Shown: positions 1-8,876 of the stretch, one piece after another
Layout: every line of letters starts with the position of its first letter
How positions within the stretch are numbered: the first letter of the stretch is position 1
Assembly: GCA_030697555.1 (NCBI GenBank)
Contig: JAUYPV010000058.1
Coordinates: 1 to 48,137 of the forward strand
Direction of reading: 5' to 3'
Length of the DNA stretch: 48,137 nt
DNA from: Hyphomonadaceae bacterium
GTDB taxonomy: Bacteria > Pseudomonadota > Alphaproteobacteria > Caulobacterales > Hyphomonadaceae
Notes under the pieces: generated by a model
Databases searched by the model: none
Seen by the model: only the letters and a program-made list of their open reading frames with translations
Told to the model about the DNA's origin: nothing
Position numbers and translations under genes: made by a program

Positions 1-1413
1 TATATCATCGACGAAGTCCACATGCTGTCGACGCCCGCGTTCAACGCGCTGCTGAAGACGCTGGAAGAACCGCCGCCGCACGTGAAGTTCATCTTCGCGA
101 CGACCGAGATCCGCAAGGTGCCGGTGACGGTGCTGTCCCGCTGCCAGCGCTTCAACCTGCACCGCTTCTCGACCGAAGCGTTGACTGAACATCTCGCCAA
201 TATCTGCAAGAAAGAGATGGTCGGCGCCGAGCCGGATGCCTTGGCCTTGATCGCGCGAGCCGCAGAGGGTTCGGCGAGAGACGCTCTATCCATTCTCGAC
301 CAAGCAGTATCCGGCCGTGCCATCCTGACGGAAGCAGGCGATGAAATACTAGACGAAAGCGGGTCCAGAATAACGGATGAGGGAGACATCACGGTCGAAC
401 AAATACGCGACATGCTCGGCCTCGCCGACCGCTCGCGCATTCTCGATCTCATGGACACCATAATCGGTGGCGATCACAAGGCGGCGCTGACCGAGGCGCA
501 GTCGCTTCTGGAGGCCGGCGCCGATGCACCGGTACTGATCAAGGACCTCATGGATGCGGTGACGGAAGTCTCGCGGGCGCAGGCGCTGAAGGACGACTAC
601 GCCTATGTTGGTCCAGCGGATTGGGCCAAGCGTACGAAAGTGATGGCCGACAGGCTGTCCCCGGCGCAGTCGGCGCGAATGTGGCGCATGTTGCTGCAGG
701 GGTTCGAGGATTGCGCGCGCGCGCCCGATCCGCAGGCTGCCGCACAGATGGTCGTGCTTCGTCTCGCCGCCGCCGCGAGCCTGCCTTCGCCGGAAGACGC
801 AATGAAGCTCATGGCGGCCGGCGGCGCTGTGCCCGGCCCAAAGTCCCAGCCTGAGCGAGGGCGGGAGCCGGCGCCGCGCATCGATGCGCCGAGCGCAGCC
901 CGTGAGGTCCACAGTGAAGAACCGCACCATGGCGTGCGGATGTCCTCGCTGAAGGAGATCCTGACGGAGCTCGAGGCGCAGCGCGAGATCGACCTCAAAT
1001 ACGACATCGAGCGTTTCGTGCGGCCGGCGGAGATCGACTTCGGCCATTTCCGCTACACCGCCGCGCCGAAAGCGCCGCATGACCTGTCCAACCGCATCAG
1101 GCTGTGGCTCGAGAAGACGTCGGGGGTCGAGTGGGAAGTGCTGCAGTCGAACGACGGTTCGGCCGAGAGCACGTCCGAGACGCGCAAGCGCAGAAGCCGC
1201 GAAAAGCTCAAGGCGGCGGAATCGCATCCGCGCATTGTCGAAGCGCTCAAGGTTTTTCCGGGCGCACGCGTGCTGCGCGTGGAGGAGTCGGAGCCGCAGG
1301 AAGAGCTTGAAGATCAGCCCGCGATAGCCAATGTGATCCATGTCGATTTCTCTCCGCGCGAGCGTGCGGAGGAATCCCACCCCGAACCCGAAGAGCGGGA
1401 GGACGACGATTGA
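1..1413 (+). CDS. dnaX: DNA polymerase III subunit gamma/tau, 5'-truncated
   Basis: Clamp-loader ATPase subunit of the replicative DNA polymerase. The window opens inside the gene: frame 1 reads YIIDEVHMLS, the Walker B/DExH region, followed by FNALLKTLEEPP, the ATTE sensor 1 motif and the arginine-finger motif SRCQRF. The P-loop and zinc-binding cysteines must lie upstream. Domain III and a tau-like C-terminal part with acidic, low-complexity ends follow. An unusual stretch of about 22 residues (bases 322-387) sits just before the conserved VEQIRDMLGLADR segment, where most homologues have only a few residues. The stop overlaps the TTG start of ybaB (TTGA), so the two are probably translationally coupled. 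Confidence 0.95.
   Translation, partial: YIIDEVHMLSTPAFNALLKTLEEPPPHVKFIFATTEIRKVPVTVLSRCQRFNLHRFSTEALTEHLANICKKEMVGAEPDALALIARAAEGSARDALSILDQAVSGRAILTEAGDEILDESGSRITDEGDITVEQIRDMLGLADRSRILDLMDTIIGGDHKAALTEAQSLLEAGADAPVLIKDLMDAVTEVSRAQALKDDYAYVGPADWAKRTKVMADRLSPAQSARMWRMLLQGFEDCARAPDPQAAAQMVVLRLAAAASLPSPEDAMKLMAAGGAVPGPKSQPERGREPAPRIDAPSAAREVHSEEPHHGVRMSSLKEILTELEAQREIDLKYDIERFVRPAEIDFGHFRYTAAPKAPHDLSNRIRLWLEKTSGVEWEVLQSNDGSAESTSETRKRRSREKLKAAESHPRIVEALKVFPGARVLRVEESEPQEELEDQPAIANVIHVDFSPRERAEESHPEPEEREDDD
322..387 (+). repeat. In-frame 8-residue repeat-like insertion inside dnaX
   Basis: The translated stretch reads as three imperfect units, ILTEAGDE, ILDESGSR and ITDEGD, following a pattern of aliphatic-x-D/E-x-G-D/S. 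It is acidic and uses codons uncommon in the rest of this gene (three ATA, one CTA, one AGA). It lies between the end of clamp-loader domain II (SILDQAVSG) and domain III (VEQIRDMLG), in a surface linker where an insertion could be tolerated. The reading frame is maintained on both sides. Whether it is a small mobile coding repeat or a lineage-specific linker cannot be decided from one copy. Confidence 0.55.
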
Positions 1414-1736
1414 AAGACCTGTCCGAGATCATGCGCCAGGCGCAGCAGATGCAACAGCGTCTGCAGGAGGCGCAGGAAAAGATGGAGCAGATCACCGCCG
1501 AGGGATCGTCCGGCGCCGGCATGGTGAAGGTGACACTCAAGGGCAAGGGCGAGCTGGCGTCGCTTTCGATCGATCCCTCGATCATCACGCCGGATGACAA
1601 GGACATCATCGAGGACCTTATCAAGGCGGCTCATGCGGATGCGCGCCGGAAACTGGATGAGGCGATGGCCGAGGCGATGAAACAGGCGACCGGCGGGCTC
1701 GGCGGCATGCTGCCGGGTTTCAAACTGCCTTTCTGA
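1410..1736 (+). CDS. ybaB: YbaB/EbfC family nucleoid-associated protein
   Basis: Small dimeric DNA-binding protein of 108 residues, the usual family length. The N-terminus is a Gln/Glu-rich helix (IMRQAQQMQQRLQEAQEKM), followed by the G-M-V-K-V-T-x-x-G-K-G sheet and the typical Asp-rich DKDIIEDLIKAAHADA segment; the end is Gly/Met-rich (GGLGGMLPGFKLPF). It starts at TTG overlapping the dnaX stop, the standard dnaX-ybaB arrangement. In many bacteria recR follows; here it does not, and a convergent small membrane gene ends one base after the stop. Confidence 0.93.
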   Translation: MKDLSEIMRQAQQMQQRLQEAQEKMEQITAEGSSGAGMVKVTLKGKGELASLSIDPSIITPDDKDIIEDLIKAAHADARRKLDEAMAEAMKQATGGLGGMLPGFKLPF

Positions 1737-1737
1737 G

Positions 1738-1968
1738 TCAGGCTTCCGGATTGCGGGATTTCGGTTTGATGCGGCGGTAGACCCGCCAGGCGAGGAAACC
1801 GAAAACGACCGCCGCGCCGCCGAAGAACACGAACGGCATCACCTCCGCCCGCAGGACGAAATTGTAGATCGTAGCCATCGCGCCGGGCGAAATCAGTACG
1901 GCGAATCCTACAATGGGCACGCCCAGGGCGATCACGATCGCAACAATTTCTCCCGGTTTGAATCCCAT
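1738..1968 (-). CDS. Small two-TM membrane protein, unknown function
   Basis: A 76-residue protein with two predicted membrane helices (roughly residues 8-28, IVAIVIALGVPIVGFAVLI, and 42-63, VMPFVFFGGAAVVFGFLAW) and a basic C-terminus (YRRIKPKSRNPEA), suggesting a cytoplasmic tail. I do not recognise a family. It is convergent with ybaB (one base between the stop codons) and divergent from fmt, with about 70 bases in between that must hold both promoters. It occupies the place where recR and def often lie in related gene orders. Confidence 0.6.
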   Translation of the reverse strand: MGFKPGEIVAIVIALGVPIVGFAVLISPGAMATIYNFVLRAEVMPFVFFGGAAVVFGFLAWRVYRRIKPKSRNPEA

Positions 1969-2038
1969 GGTTGAAACCTAACATAGCCTACATCAAGGCG
2001 GATACCTTTCCGCGCAAACACGCGCTAGGAAAGCCCCC

Positions 2039-2959
2039 ATGTCATTGCGCCTCGCCTTCATGGGATCTCCCGCTTTCGCCGTGCCGACATTAGAGTTGAT
2101 CCTTGCCGCCGGACACGATGTACCATGTGTCTACTCGCAGCCGCCGCGTCCCGCAGGGCGGGGCAAGGAGCTGCGCAAGACAGCGGTGCATGAGACGGCC
2201 GAGCGCCATGGTATCGAGGTGCGCACACCGGTTAACTTCAAACAGCCCGCCGACCGCGAGGCGTTCGCCGCGCTGAAGCTGGATGTGGCGATTGTAGTTG
2301 CCTACGGCCTGCTGCTCCCGAAAGCCATCCTCGATGCGCCGAGGCTCGGTTGTTTCAACCTGCATGGCAGCATCCTTCCGCGCTGGCGCGGCGCGGCGCC
2401 GATCCATCGCGCCGTGATGGCGGGAGACAAGATCACCGGCGTGCAGGTGATGAAGATGGATGTCGGGCTCGATACCGGGCCTGTGATGCTGACTGCAACG
2501 ACGCCGATCACGGAGGACGACACGACCGGCGAGGTGCATGACAGGCTCGCGATACTCGGTGCGGGTTTGATGGTCGAGGCGCTGGCCGCGCTGGAAGCGG
2601 CGCCGGTGAAGTTGATGACGCAGGCCAATGACGGCGTCACTGTTGCGGCCAAGGTTTCACCGGCAGAAGCAAAGATCGACTGGACGAAGCCTGCGACTCA
2701 AGTGGCTGCGCACATCAGGGGGCTTTCGCCTTTTCCCGGCGCCTGGTTCGAACTGGAGGGGCAACGCATCAAGGCGTTGCATGCGAAGGCGGAAACGGGT
2801 TCGGGCCAGCCGGGCGATGTCATCGATGAAAACCTGCTGGTCGCCTGCGGTGAGGGCGCGGTCCGCATCACCCGCTTGCAGAGAGCCGGGAAGGGGCAGA
2901 TGACTGCGGACGAGTTTCAGCGCGGGGCCCGCATCGCCAGAGGCCGGAGGCTTTCATGA
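2039..2959 (+). CDS. fmt: Methionyl-tRNA formyltransferase
   Basis: Transfers a formyl group from 10-formyl-THF to initiator Met-tRNA. The 306 residues match the family length. The N-terminal Rossmann-like domain begins RLAFMGSPAFAVPTLELI, and the catalytic segment NLHGSILPRWRGAAPIHRA with downstream MKMDVGLDTGPV carries the conserved Asn, His and Asp. The C-terminal OB-fold part includes IDWTKPATQVAAHIRGLSPFPGAW. An AGGAAAG sequence precedes the ATG. The stop overlaps the GNAT start (ATGA). The usual upstream partner def (peptide deformylase) is absent here. Confidence 0.96.
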   Translation: MSLRLAFMGSPAFAVPTLELILAAGHDVPCVYSQPPRPAGRGKELRKTAVHETAERHGIEVRTPVNFKQPADREAFAALKLDVAIVVAYGLLLPKAILDAPRLGCFNLHGSILPRWRGAAPIHRAVMAGDKITGVQVMKMDVGLDTGPVMLTATTPITEDDTTGEVHDRLAILGAGLMVEALAALEAAPVKLMTQANDGVTVAAKVSPAEAKIDWTKPATQVAAHIRGLSPFPGAWFELEGQRIKALHAKAETGSGQPGDVIDENLLVACGEGAVRITRLQRAGKGQMTADEFQRGARIARGRRLS

Positions 2960-3459
2960 GCGAAAGGATGATCCGCCAGGCGACCCCAGACGACCGGACG
3001 GCGATCCTCGAACTCAACACACGCGCGTTTGGCCAGCCCGACGAAGCGAATATCATCACGAAGCTGGAGAAGGATGGCGACATCCTGGTCGAACTGGTCG
3101 CGCACGAGGGCGACCAGATCCTTGGCCACATCCTGTTCTATCCCATCGGGGTGTTCGGCAAGCTGGGCGCCATCGGGCTGGGGCCAATGTGCGTCGATCC
3201 GTGGGTGCAACGCGAGGGCATTGGCTCGAGTCTTGTGACGCAGGGGCTCAACCTCGTTCGTGAGCAGGGAGCGCCGCTGGTCTTCGTGCTCGGGCACAAG
3301 GAATACTATCCGCGCTTCGGTTTTTCAGAGGAAGCGACGGCGGAATTCCAGACGCCGCTCAAGGGGCCGCATTTCATGGCGATCCGTTTCCGCTTCGGTC
3401 CGCCTATGTCGGGGCGGCTGGTCTTCCCCGCCGCGTTCGGGATTGCCGATCTTGCCTAG
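2956..3459 (+). CDS. GNAT family N-acetyltransferase (YhbS-like)
   Basis: A 167-residue single-domain acyltransferase. Motif A, the acetyl-CoA pyrophosphate-binding loop, is visible as VQREGIGSSLV (Q/R-x-x-G-x-G/A), preceded by the strand LGPMCVDPW. The later YYPRFGFSEE segment is typical of the YhbS-like subgroup. The substrate cannot be predicted. It overlaps fmt by four bases (ATGA), and its last eight bases overlap truA, so it is embedded in a translationally coupled fmt-GNAT-truA operon. Confidence 0.85.
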   Translation: MSERMIRQATPDDRTAILELNTRAFGQPDEANIITKLEKDGDILVELVAHEGDQILGHILFYPIGVFGKLGAIGLGPMCVDPWVQREGIGSSLVTQGLNLVREQGAPLVFVLGHKEYYPRFGFSEEATAEFQTPLKGPHFMAIRFRFGPPMSGRLVFPAAFGIADLA

Positions 3460-4201
3460 GTACAAGCTGACTCTGGAGTATGACGGCGGGGCTTTCGCGG
3501 GCTGGCAGCGCCAGGATAACGCGCCGTCGATCCAGCAGGCGCTCGAAGAAGCAGCCGAAGCCTTCGATGGTGCGCCGGTCACGGTAGTCGGCGCAGGACG
3601 AACGGATGCGGGCGTGCATGCGCTCGGGCAAGTTGCACACCTCGATCTCGCAAAGCCGATCCGCGCGGGCAAGGTGCGGGACGCCCTCAACGCCCATCTG
3701 CGCCCTCATGCGATCGCGGTGCTGGAAGCGGCAGACGCAACGCCGGAGTTTCACGCGCGATTCGACGCTACCGGTCGCAGCTATTTCTACCGTATCCTGA
3801 ACCGCCGCGCCGATCTGGCGCTGGAGCGAGGGCGGGCGTGGCGTGTGACGCAGCAGCTCGATGCCGAAGCCATGAATGTTGCAGCGCAAGCGCTGGTCGG
3901 GCGTCACGACTTTTCGACCTTCCGCTACAGCCAGTGCCAGGCGGATACGCCGGTGAAAACGCTCCGCTCGATTTCAGTCATGCGGCATGGCGAGGAGATT
4001 CGCGTGAACACCTCGGCGCGTTCCTTCCTGCACCGTCAGGTGAGGTCGATCGTCGGCTCGCTGGTCGAGGTTGGACGCGGCAACGAAGATCCGCGCTGGA
4101 TCGGGGAAATTCTCAAGGCGGCTGACCGAACGTTATGTGGCCCCGTTGCGCCGGCCGAGGGGCTCTATCTTGAAAGCGTGAGTTATGATCCGCTGACCTG
4201 A
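3452..4201 (+). CDS. truA: tRNA pseudouridine(38-40) synthase
   Basis: Modifies uridines 38-40 in the anticodon arm of tRNAs. The protein begins at TTG (bases 3452-3454) as (M)PRYKLTLEYDGGAFAGWQRQ, the family's N-terminal signature; the same frame stays open further upstream, but that part is the GNAT gene read in another frame. The catalytic Asp is in GRTDAGVHALGQ. Later landmarks are the HDFSTFR segment, RSFLHRQVRSIVGSLVEVG and the end APAEGLYLESVSYD. At 249 residues the length is normal. Known alphaproteobacterial neighbours fmt and, further on, dapE are nearby. Confidence 0.95.
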   Translation: MPRYKLTLEYDGGAFAGWQRQDNAPSIQQALEEAAEAFDGAPVTVVGAGRTDAGVHALGQVAHLDLAKPIRAGKVRDALNAHLRPHAIAVLEAADATPEFHARFDATGRSYFYRILNRRADLALERGRAWRVTQQLDAEAMNVAAQALVGRHDFSTFRYSQCQADTPVKTLRSISVMRHGEEIRVNTSARSFLHRQVRSIVGSLVEVGRGNEDPRWIGEILKAADRTLCGPVAPAEGLYLESVSYDPLT

Positions 4202-4236
4202 GAGCGCGCCAGACAGGACGCGGGCGGGAGGGGCAG

Positions 4237-4743
4237 ATGAAACTCTGGAAGCCGATCGTTGTAGCTGCGCTGATCGCCGGCGTGCTCGACCTGATCTATG
4301 CGGTGGTGCATCTCGGCGGGTACTACAACATCTCGCCGATGCAGATCTTCCAGTCCATTGCGCGGGGCGTGCTGGGGCCTGCGACGACGGAAGGCGGTTG
4401 GGGTTCGGCCAGCCTGGGTATCTTCCTCGAATTCGTGCTGACGGGGATCATGGCCGCCGTCTACATCTTGCCGGCGCGCAAGATGACCGACCTCAGGACC
4501 TACTGGTGGATCATGGGACCGTGCTACGGGATCATCGTGATGTGCGTCATGTATTTTGTCGTGCTGCCGCTGTCGGCTGTGCACGGCAATTCGGCGCTGC
4601 CGGACTCAAGGCCGGGACCTGATGGGAAGATCGTCGACCATCAGATTCTCTACGGCACGATCTTCGCGCACACGATCCTGGTGGGGCTGGTGATCTCGGC
4701 CTGTGCGCGGTTCCTGTGGCCGAAGAGCGAAACGGCGGCCTAG
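4237..4743 (+). CDS. Four-TM membrane protein, unknown function (YagU/DUF1440-like appearance)
   Basis: A 168-residue hydrophobic protein with about four membrane helices: near residues 6-27 (IVVAALIAGVLDLIYAVVHL), 62-82, 90-112 (WIMGPCYGIIVMCVMYFVVL) and 139-159. Conserved-looking features are the SPMQIFQSIARGVLG loop and an H-x-x-H-like arrangement near the last helix. It resembles YagU-like inner membrane proteins in layout, a weak comparison made from memory. It lies 35 bases after truA and converges on tamB, with the stop codons sharing the palindrome CTAG (4740-4743). Confidence 0.7.
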   Translation: MKLWKPIVVAALIAGVLDLIYAVVHLGGYYNISPMQIFQSIARGVLGPATTEGGWGSASLGIFLEFVLTGIMAAVYILPARKMTDLRTYWWIMGPCYGIIVMCVMYFVVLPLSAVHGNSALPDSRPGPDGKIVDHQILYGTIFAHTILVGLVISACARFLWPKSETAA

Positions 4744-7700
4744 TAGTCGTTCTTCCAGCGCACGGCGATCTTGGTGTCGCCATTGCCTTGGGCGGACGAG
4801 ATGATCGACAGGTTGTCACGTGGCTCCCATTCGACTTCCGCGGCGACGCCGCCTTCTCCGCCTGCGCCAACCTGCAGGTAGACGTCGTCGGCGATGTACT
4901 TGCCAGCCTGGACTGTGGCGACGCCCCCCGAGGCGCCCACGGCGACGCGGTCGAGGCCGGTTGCCTGGCGCACAAGGCCAACGGGATCGAAGCCGGCCTG
5001 GCCGCCGGCAAGCTGGGTGAGACCCGCCGCGAGCTGGGCCGCTTCGAATGCCGAGAGTTCCGAAGCCGAACGGCCGAACAGCACGCGCGACAGGATTTCG
5101 TCCTGCGGCAGGGCCGGCGTCGATTCCAGCGCGAACTTGGGTTCGGTCGGCGAACCGGTGACGTGCACGCGGGCGTCGATGTCTTCGGCTGAGCGTTCCG
5201 CGGAAATGTCGATGCGCGCCGTGCGGATCGGTCCGTCAAGCGTGATCGAGCCGGTGTCGAAGGCGAAGCGGCGGCCCGCGAGATCAAGATCGCCGCGGAT
5301 CAGCGTCGCCGTGCCCTTGATCTCCGGGTTCGAGATTGGCCCCTGCACGTGCATGTCGACGGACCATTCGGTGTCGAGCCCGCGGCCGAACACAACGACA
5401 CGGCGCGGCGCCTTCACCTGAAGGTCAAGCTGGACGAGCCGTTGCCAGAACGCCGTCTCGCTGGAGCTGCTGGTCTCCTCCTGATTGGGGAAGTTGACGC
5501 GGCGCAGGCCCGGCAGGGTCGGGATGGAGGCGGACGCCGGCTGTTCGATCGAGATGCGGGCCTGGTTGACGGTGAGATCGCCTGTAACTCGGATAGAGTC
5601 GGTATCCAGCGTCACCGCGCCCTGGCCGGAGACAACAGCCGTGCGGTCGTCGCGGCCGAGCGCGCGGAGGTTGGTTGCGGTGAACTGCACGCCGCCGTCG
5701 AAGCCATCTTCCCAGTCGATCCTGCCTTCAGCAGAGAGCCGACCGCCATTGCCGTCGTTTGCCGAGACTTCGGTGATGCGGGCGGAGCGCTGGTCGAACA
5801 CGCCCTTGCCGGAAATGTCGGCGAGGCGAAGCCCCGTCTCGCTGTGTTCGTAGGCGCCATCGGCGATGCCGAAGCCGCCGGAGAGGGTGGGGCTGTCGAG
5901 CGAACCGGCGACGCGGACATCGGCGTTGATCGCGCCGCGCAACACCTGGTCTTCCGGCCCGAACAGCGACCACATCTGTTCGGCGCGTCCGTCCAGCGTC
6001 AATTGGGCTTCGAGCGGCGCGTCGCGATCCGGCACGACGTTGAAGCCTTCGCCGACGAGCACTTGCACGCGCGAGCCTGCTTCGAGCTTGAAGCCTTGGC
6101 CCGCGCCTGTAGCGATGGTGGTGAGGACACCTTCGCGCAGACGGCTGGTGAGGCTGACCATCACCGGATCGGCGGTGACGCCGACTGGGTTCGCGCCGCT
6201 GATGCCGAGCTGCAGGTCACCGACGGCGGGCGCGGGTCCGTTGGAGAAGCGTGCCTGGCCAGTGACGCGGCCATCCATCGGGCTGATGCGGGCAAGGCGC
6301 GACAGGGCCCGTAGGTCGACATTGGCGAGGTCGAGATTGGCCGAGGCGCCCTCGAATCCGGATTTGACGGTTGCATTGAACTGCCCGCCGAAAGCAGCGA
6401 GCTGCGTGTCCACGCTCCAGCCGGCTTCGCCATAGCTCCAGTTCGCAGGGCGCGACGTCGCGACCGGCAGCTGATCGACCGTTCCTTCCAGCGTTGCCGT
6501 GCCTGTCCAGGCCTCGGCGGTGTTGCGGCCATTGGCGTTGAAGGCTATATCGACTGGCGCGCCGAGCGTGCCTTTCAAGCGGCCCTTGAGCGTCGCTGTA
6601 TCGTCTGCCGCGCGGGCCTCGAATGCGACGAGTTCGATCCGCATCTGGTCGCGGCGCAGATTGGCGAGCTGGCCGGTGACGTCGAGCTTGAGGTCATCGC
6701 CCACCGATACCGTGCCGGTGGCGGCCAGCGTGCCGCGGGTGAGACCTGAGATACCGACGAGCGAGCCATTGGCGTCGAACGAGGCGTCGAACACGCCATC
6801 GGCGTAGGCAAGTTTCGGTGCACGGATCTGCAGACCGCCGAGGCGCGCGTTGAGATTGACGATCCGCCAGTCGCCCCCGCCGCCTTCCAGGCGACCGGCG
6901 GCGACCATGGGCTGGCCTTCGGATCCGCCAGACAACGAGAAGTCGCCCGCGATCTTGTCGCCAAGGCTGGCCTGCGCCTCGCCGACGATACGGTCGATGG
7001 TCACGCCCGCGACGGAGACCGAGCCATCGGACAGGCGAGTATCGATGCGTGGCGCGGCCAGCCTGCCCGAGACGTCGGCGACGAAGGCGAGTGAAGCGAT
7101 TGTGGCGCCCGGAACGTCGAGCGGACGGGACAGCGAACCGGTGGCGCGGCCGGTGACCACGCCATTGTCAGTGATGCGGCCGGTCATGGCGGCATTGAGG
7201 CCCTCGCCACGGAACGAGCCGGATTCCAGCACGAAGCGCCCGTTGCGCACGACGCCGGTGATCTTCACCGCAGGAGATGGGCCGGAGAGTTGTGCCAGGG
7301 TTTCGATACGGGAGGAGACCTGCCGGCCGGTCGCGTCCGCCGAGATACGGATGGGCGCGTCGTGCGAAGAGCGCTTGACGTTCCACTGGCCGCGCGCCGA
7401 GCCGGTAAGTGGCGCAACATCCGACAGGCGCAGGAAGCTGGCCGCGCCTGAATATTCGAACGCGCCGGTGCGGATAGCGTAGGTTCCCCGCGCCGTGACC
7501 TGGCCCGGAGCGCCTTCGACCTGTGCCTGCGAGAGTTCGACCATGCGGGTCGCGAGGTTGACCTCGCCGCGTGTCGCCACGCTGTAGCGCGCCGGCGCAA
7601 GCGATTTCAGGGAAGTGACGCGGCCGCCGTCGACAATCGCGCTGGGCGCTTCCCAGAATATCGACGAACGGTCCTTGCGGATCGTGAGCGGTGTCGCAAC

Positions 7701-8876
7701 GCGATCGATGGCGCCAGAGGGATATTCGAGCCTGGTTGCAACGGCGTTGCCCTGCCAAACAAAATCGGTCAGGCCGATGAGGCGCAGCGTTCCGTCCGCA
7801 TTCACCTTGCCTTTGAGCGGTGGGGCGACGAAGGCGAGATCGAGGCCGGTTGCGTCCAGATCGATCCCTTCGACCAGCCGGGACTCGTCGATGTCGAATA
7901 CGGCGTGGGCGTCGATCCTTCCGGCGGGGGCGTTGAGACGCAGCGAGACCGGAGCCTTCGCCGCGTCGGCAAGATTGGCCTCACCTTCCAGCGTGACGCC
8001 GCCGCCAGTGCGGTCGGCCACCGCGGCAAGCAGCGGCCAGCGCTCGGCGGAGATGGAGGCGGACAGCCGGACTACATCTCCGGCGCGGGAGAGATCAATC
8101 AGCGCGACCGACTCATCGGCGAAGACAAGCCGTGCCGTACCGTTGAACTGAGTGACCGTGCCATCGACATTGGCCGAGAAGGCGACCGGTGTGTTCTCGG
8201 GCGCCTGAAGCAGGGCGGCGACAATTCCGCCGGCTGGGCCCGCGACCGTCGCCATGCCGTCAAGCGCTCCTGCGGCGGTCCATTGGGCGGAGGCGTCGAC
8301 CCGGTCGGCCGGGCCGGTGAGTGGCGCAACGCTCAGCTTTGCGAAGCCTGCGCCGTCGCGGCCTCGCGCCGCGCCGCCATTGACGCGATAGCTCGCAGCC
8401 GTTGGGCCAAGCACGTTGTCGGCGATCTTCAGCTCTTCGATGATGACCTCGTCGAGCTTCAGGCCGATGTCAGGCGGCGGGCGGTTCTCGCTCTGATAGG
8501 TCGTGTGCGGCAGGCGCAGCATGTCGACGACGCGGATTTGCACGGCCCGAATCTCGAGATCGCCGCTGAACAGCTTCTCGGGCGTCCACTCGACGCGAGC
8601 GTCACGGGCGCGCAACCAGACGCCGTCGTCATCCACCAGCGCGATATCGGCCAGCGTTGCCGCGCCCAGCGGGTCGCCCTTGAGGCCGGAGATGCGGATC
8701 ACGCCCAGCGGCCCGATGCGCCGGCCGTCGATCTGCGAGACGAGGAAAGCGCGGCCGGGGTCGCTAGTGATCCAGTAGCGCAAGGCTACGCCCGCGGCGG
8801 CTAGCGCCAGCATGGCGAGAACCACGCCAATGGCGATGCGCAGGAGGAGTGGGATTTTGCGTTTCACCTTCGCCAT
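4740..8876 (-). CDS. tamB: Translocation and assembly module protein TamB
   Basis: Very large (1378 residues) inner-membrane-anchored periplasmic protein that pairs with TamA and is proposed to bridge the membranes as a lipid-conducting beta-groove (AsmA/TamB superfamily). An N-terminal basic stretch and one TM helix (IPLLLRIAIGVVLAMLALAAAG) are followed by long repetitive beta-rich sequence. The C-terminal TamB (DUF490) domain is recognised by GRGLDTEWSVDMHVQGPISNP, the AFDTGSITLDGPI region, PQDEILSRVLFGRSASELSAFEA, and the terminal DNLSIISSAQGNGDTKIAVRWKNDY with an aromatic last residue. Its ATG overlaps the tamA stop by one base (TGATG), so the two are co-translated. Confidence 0.93.
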   Translation of the reverse strand: MAKVKRKIPLLLRIAIGVVLAMLALAAAGVALRYWITSDPGRAFLVSQIDGRRIGPLGVIRISGLKGDPLGAATLADIALVDDDGVWLRARDARVEWTPEKLFSGDLEIRAVQIRVVDMLRLPHTTYQSENRPPPDIGLKLDEVIIEELKIADNVLGPTAASYRVNGGAARGRDGAGFAKLSVAPLTGPADRVDASAQWTAAGALDGMATVAGPAGGIVAALLQAPENTPVAFSANVDGTVTQFNGTARLVFADESVALIDLSRAGDVVRLSASISAERWPLLAAVADRTGGGVTLEGEANLADAAKAPVSLRLNAPAGRIDAHAVFDIDESRLVEGIDLDATGLDLAFVAPPLKGKVNADGTLRLIGLTDFVWQGNAVATRLEYPSGAIDRVATPLTIRKDRSSIFWEAPSAIVDGGRVTSLKSLAPARYSVATRGEVNLATRMVELSQAQVEGAPGQVTARGTYAIRTGAFEYSGAASFLRLSDVAPLTGSARGQWNVKRSSHDAPIRISADATGRQVSSRIETLAQLSGPSPAVKITGVVRNGRFVLESGSFRGEGLNAAMTGRITDNGVVTGRATGSLSRPLDVPGATIASLAFVADVSGRLAAPRIDTRLSDGSVSVAGVTIDRIVGEAQASLGDKIAGDFSLSGGSEGQPMVAAGRLEGGGGDWRIVNLNARLGGLQIRAPKLAYADGVFDASFDANGSLVGISGLTRGTLAATGTVSVGDDLKLDVTGQLANLRRDQMRIELVAFEARAADDTATLKGRLKGTLGAPVDIAFNANGRNTAEAWTGTATLEGTVDQLPVATSRPANWSYGEAGWSVDTQLAAFGGQFNATVKSGFEGASANLDLANVDLRALSRLARISPMDGRVTGQARFSNGPAPAVGDLQLGISGANPVGVTADPVMVSLTSRLREGVLTTIATGAGQGFKLEAGSRVQVLVGEGFNVVPDRDAPLEAQLTLDGRAEQMWSLFGPEDQVLRGAINADVRVAGSLDSPTLSGGFGIADGAYEHSETGLRLADISGKGVFDQRSARITEVSANDGNGGRLSAEGRIDWEDGFDGGVQFTATNLRALGRDDRTAVVSGQGAVTLDTDSIRVTGDLTVNQARISIEQPASASIPTLPGLRRVNFPNQEETSSSSETAFWQRLVQLDLQVKAPRRVVVFGRGLDTEWSVDMHVQGPISNPEIKGTATLIRGDLDLAGRRFAFDTGSITLDGPIRTARIDISAERSAEDIDARVHVTGSPTEPKFALESTPALPQDEILSRVLFGRSASELSAFEAAQLAAGLTQLAGGQAGFDPVGLVRQATGLDRVAVGASGGVATVQAGKYIADDVYLQVGAGGEGGVAAEVEWEPRDNLSIISSAQGNGDTKIAVRWKNDY

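Noticed and set aside
3260-3451. Longer truA with an N-terminal extension
   Set aside because: The upstream part of the frame is the GNAT gene in another frame; the family signature begins right after TTG 3452.
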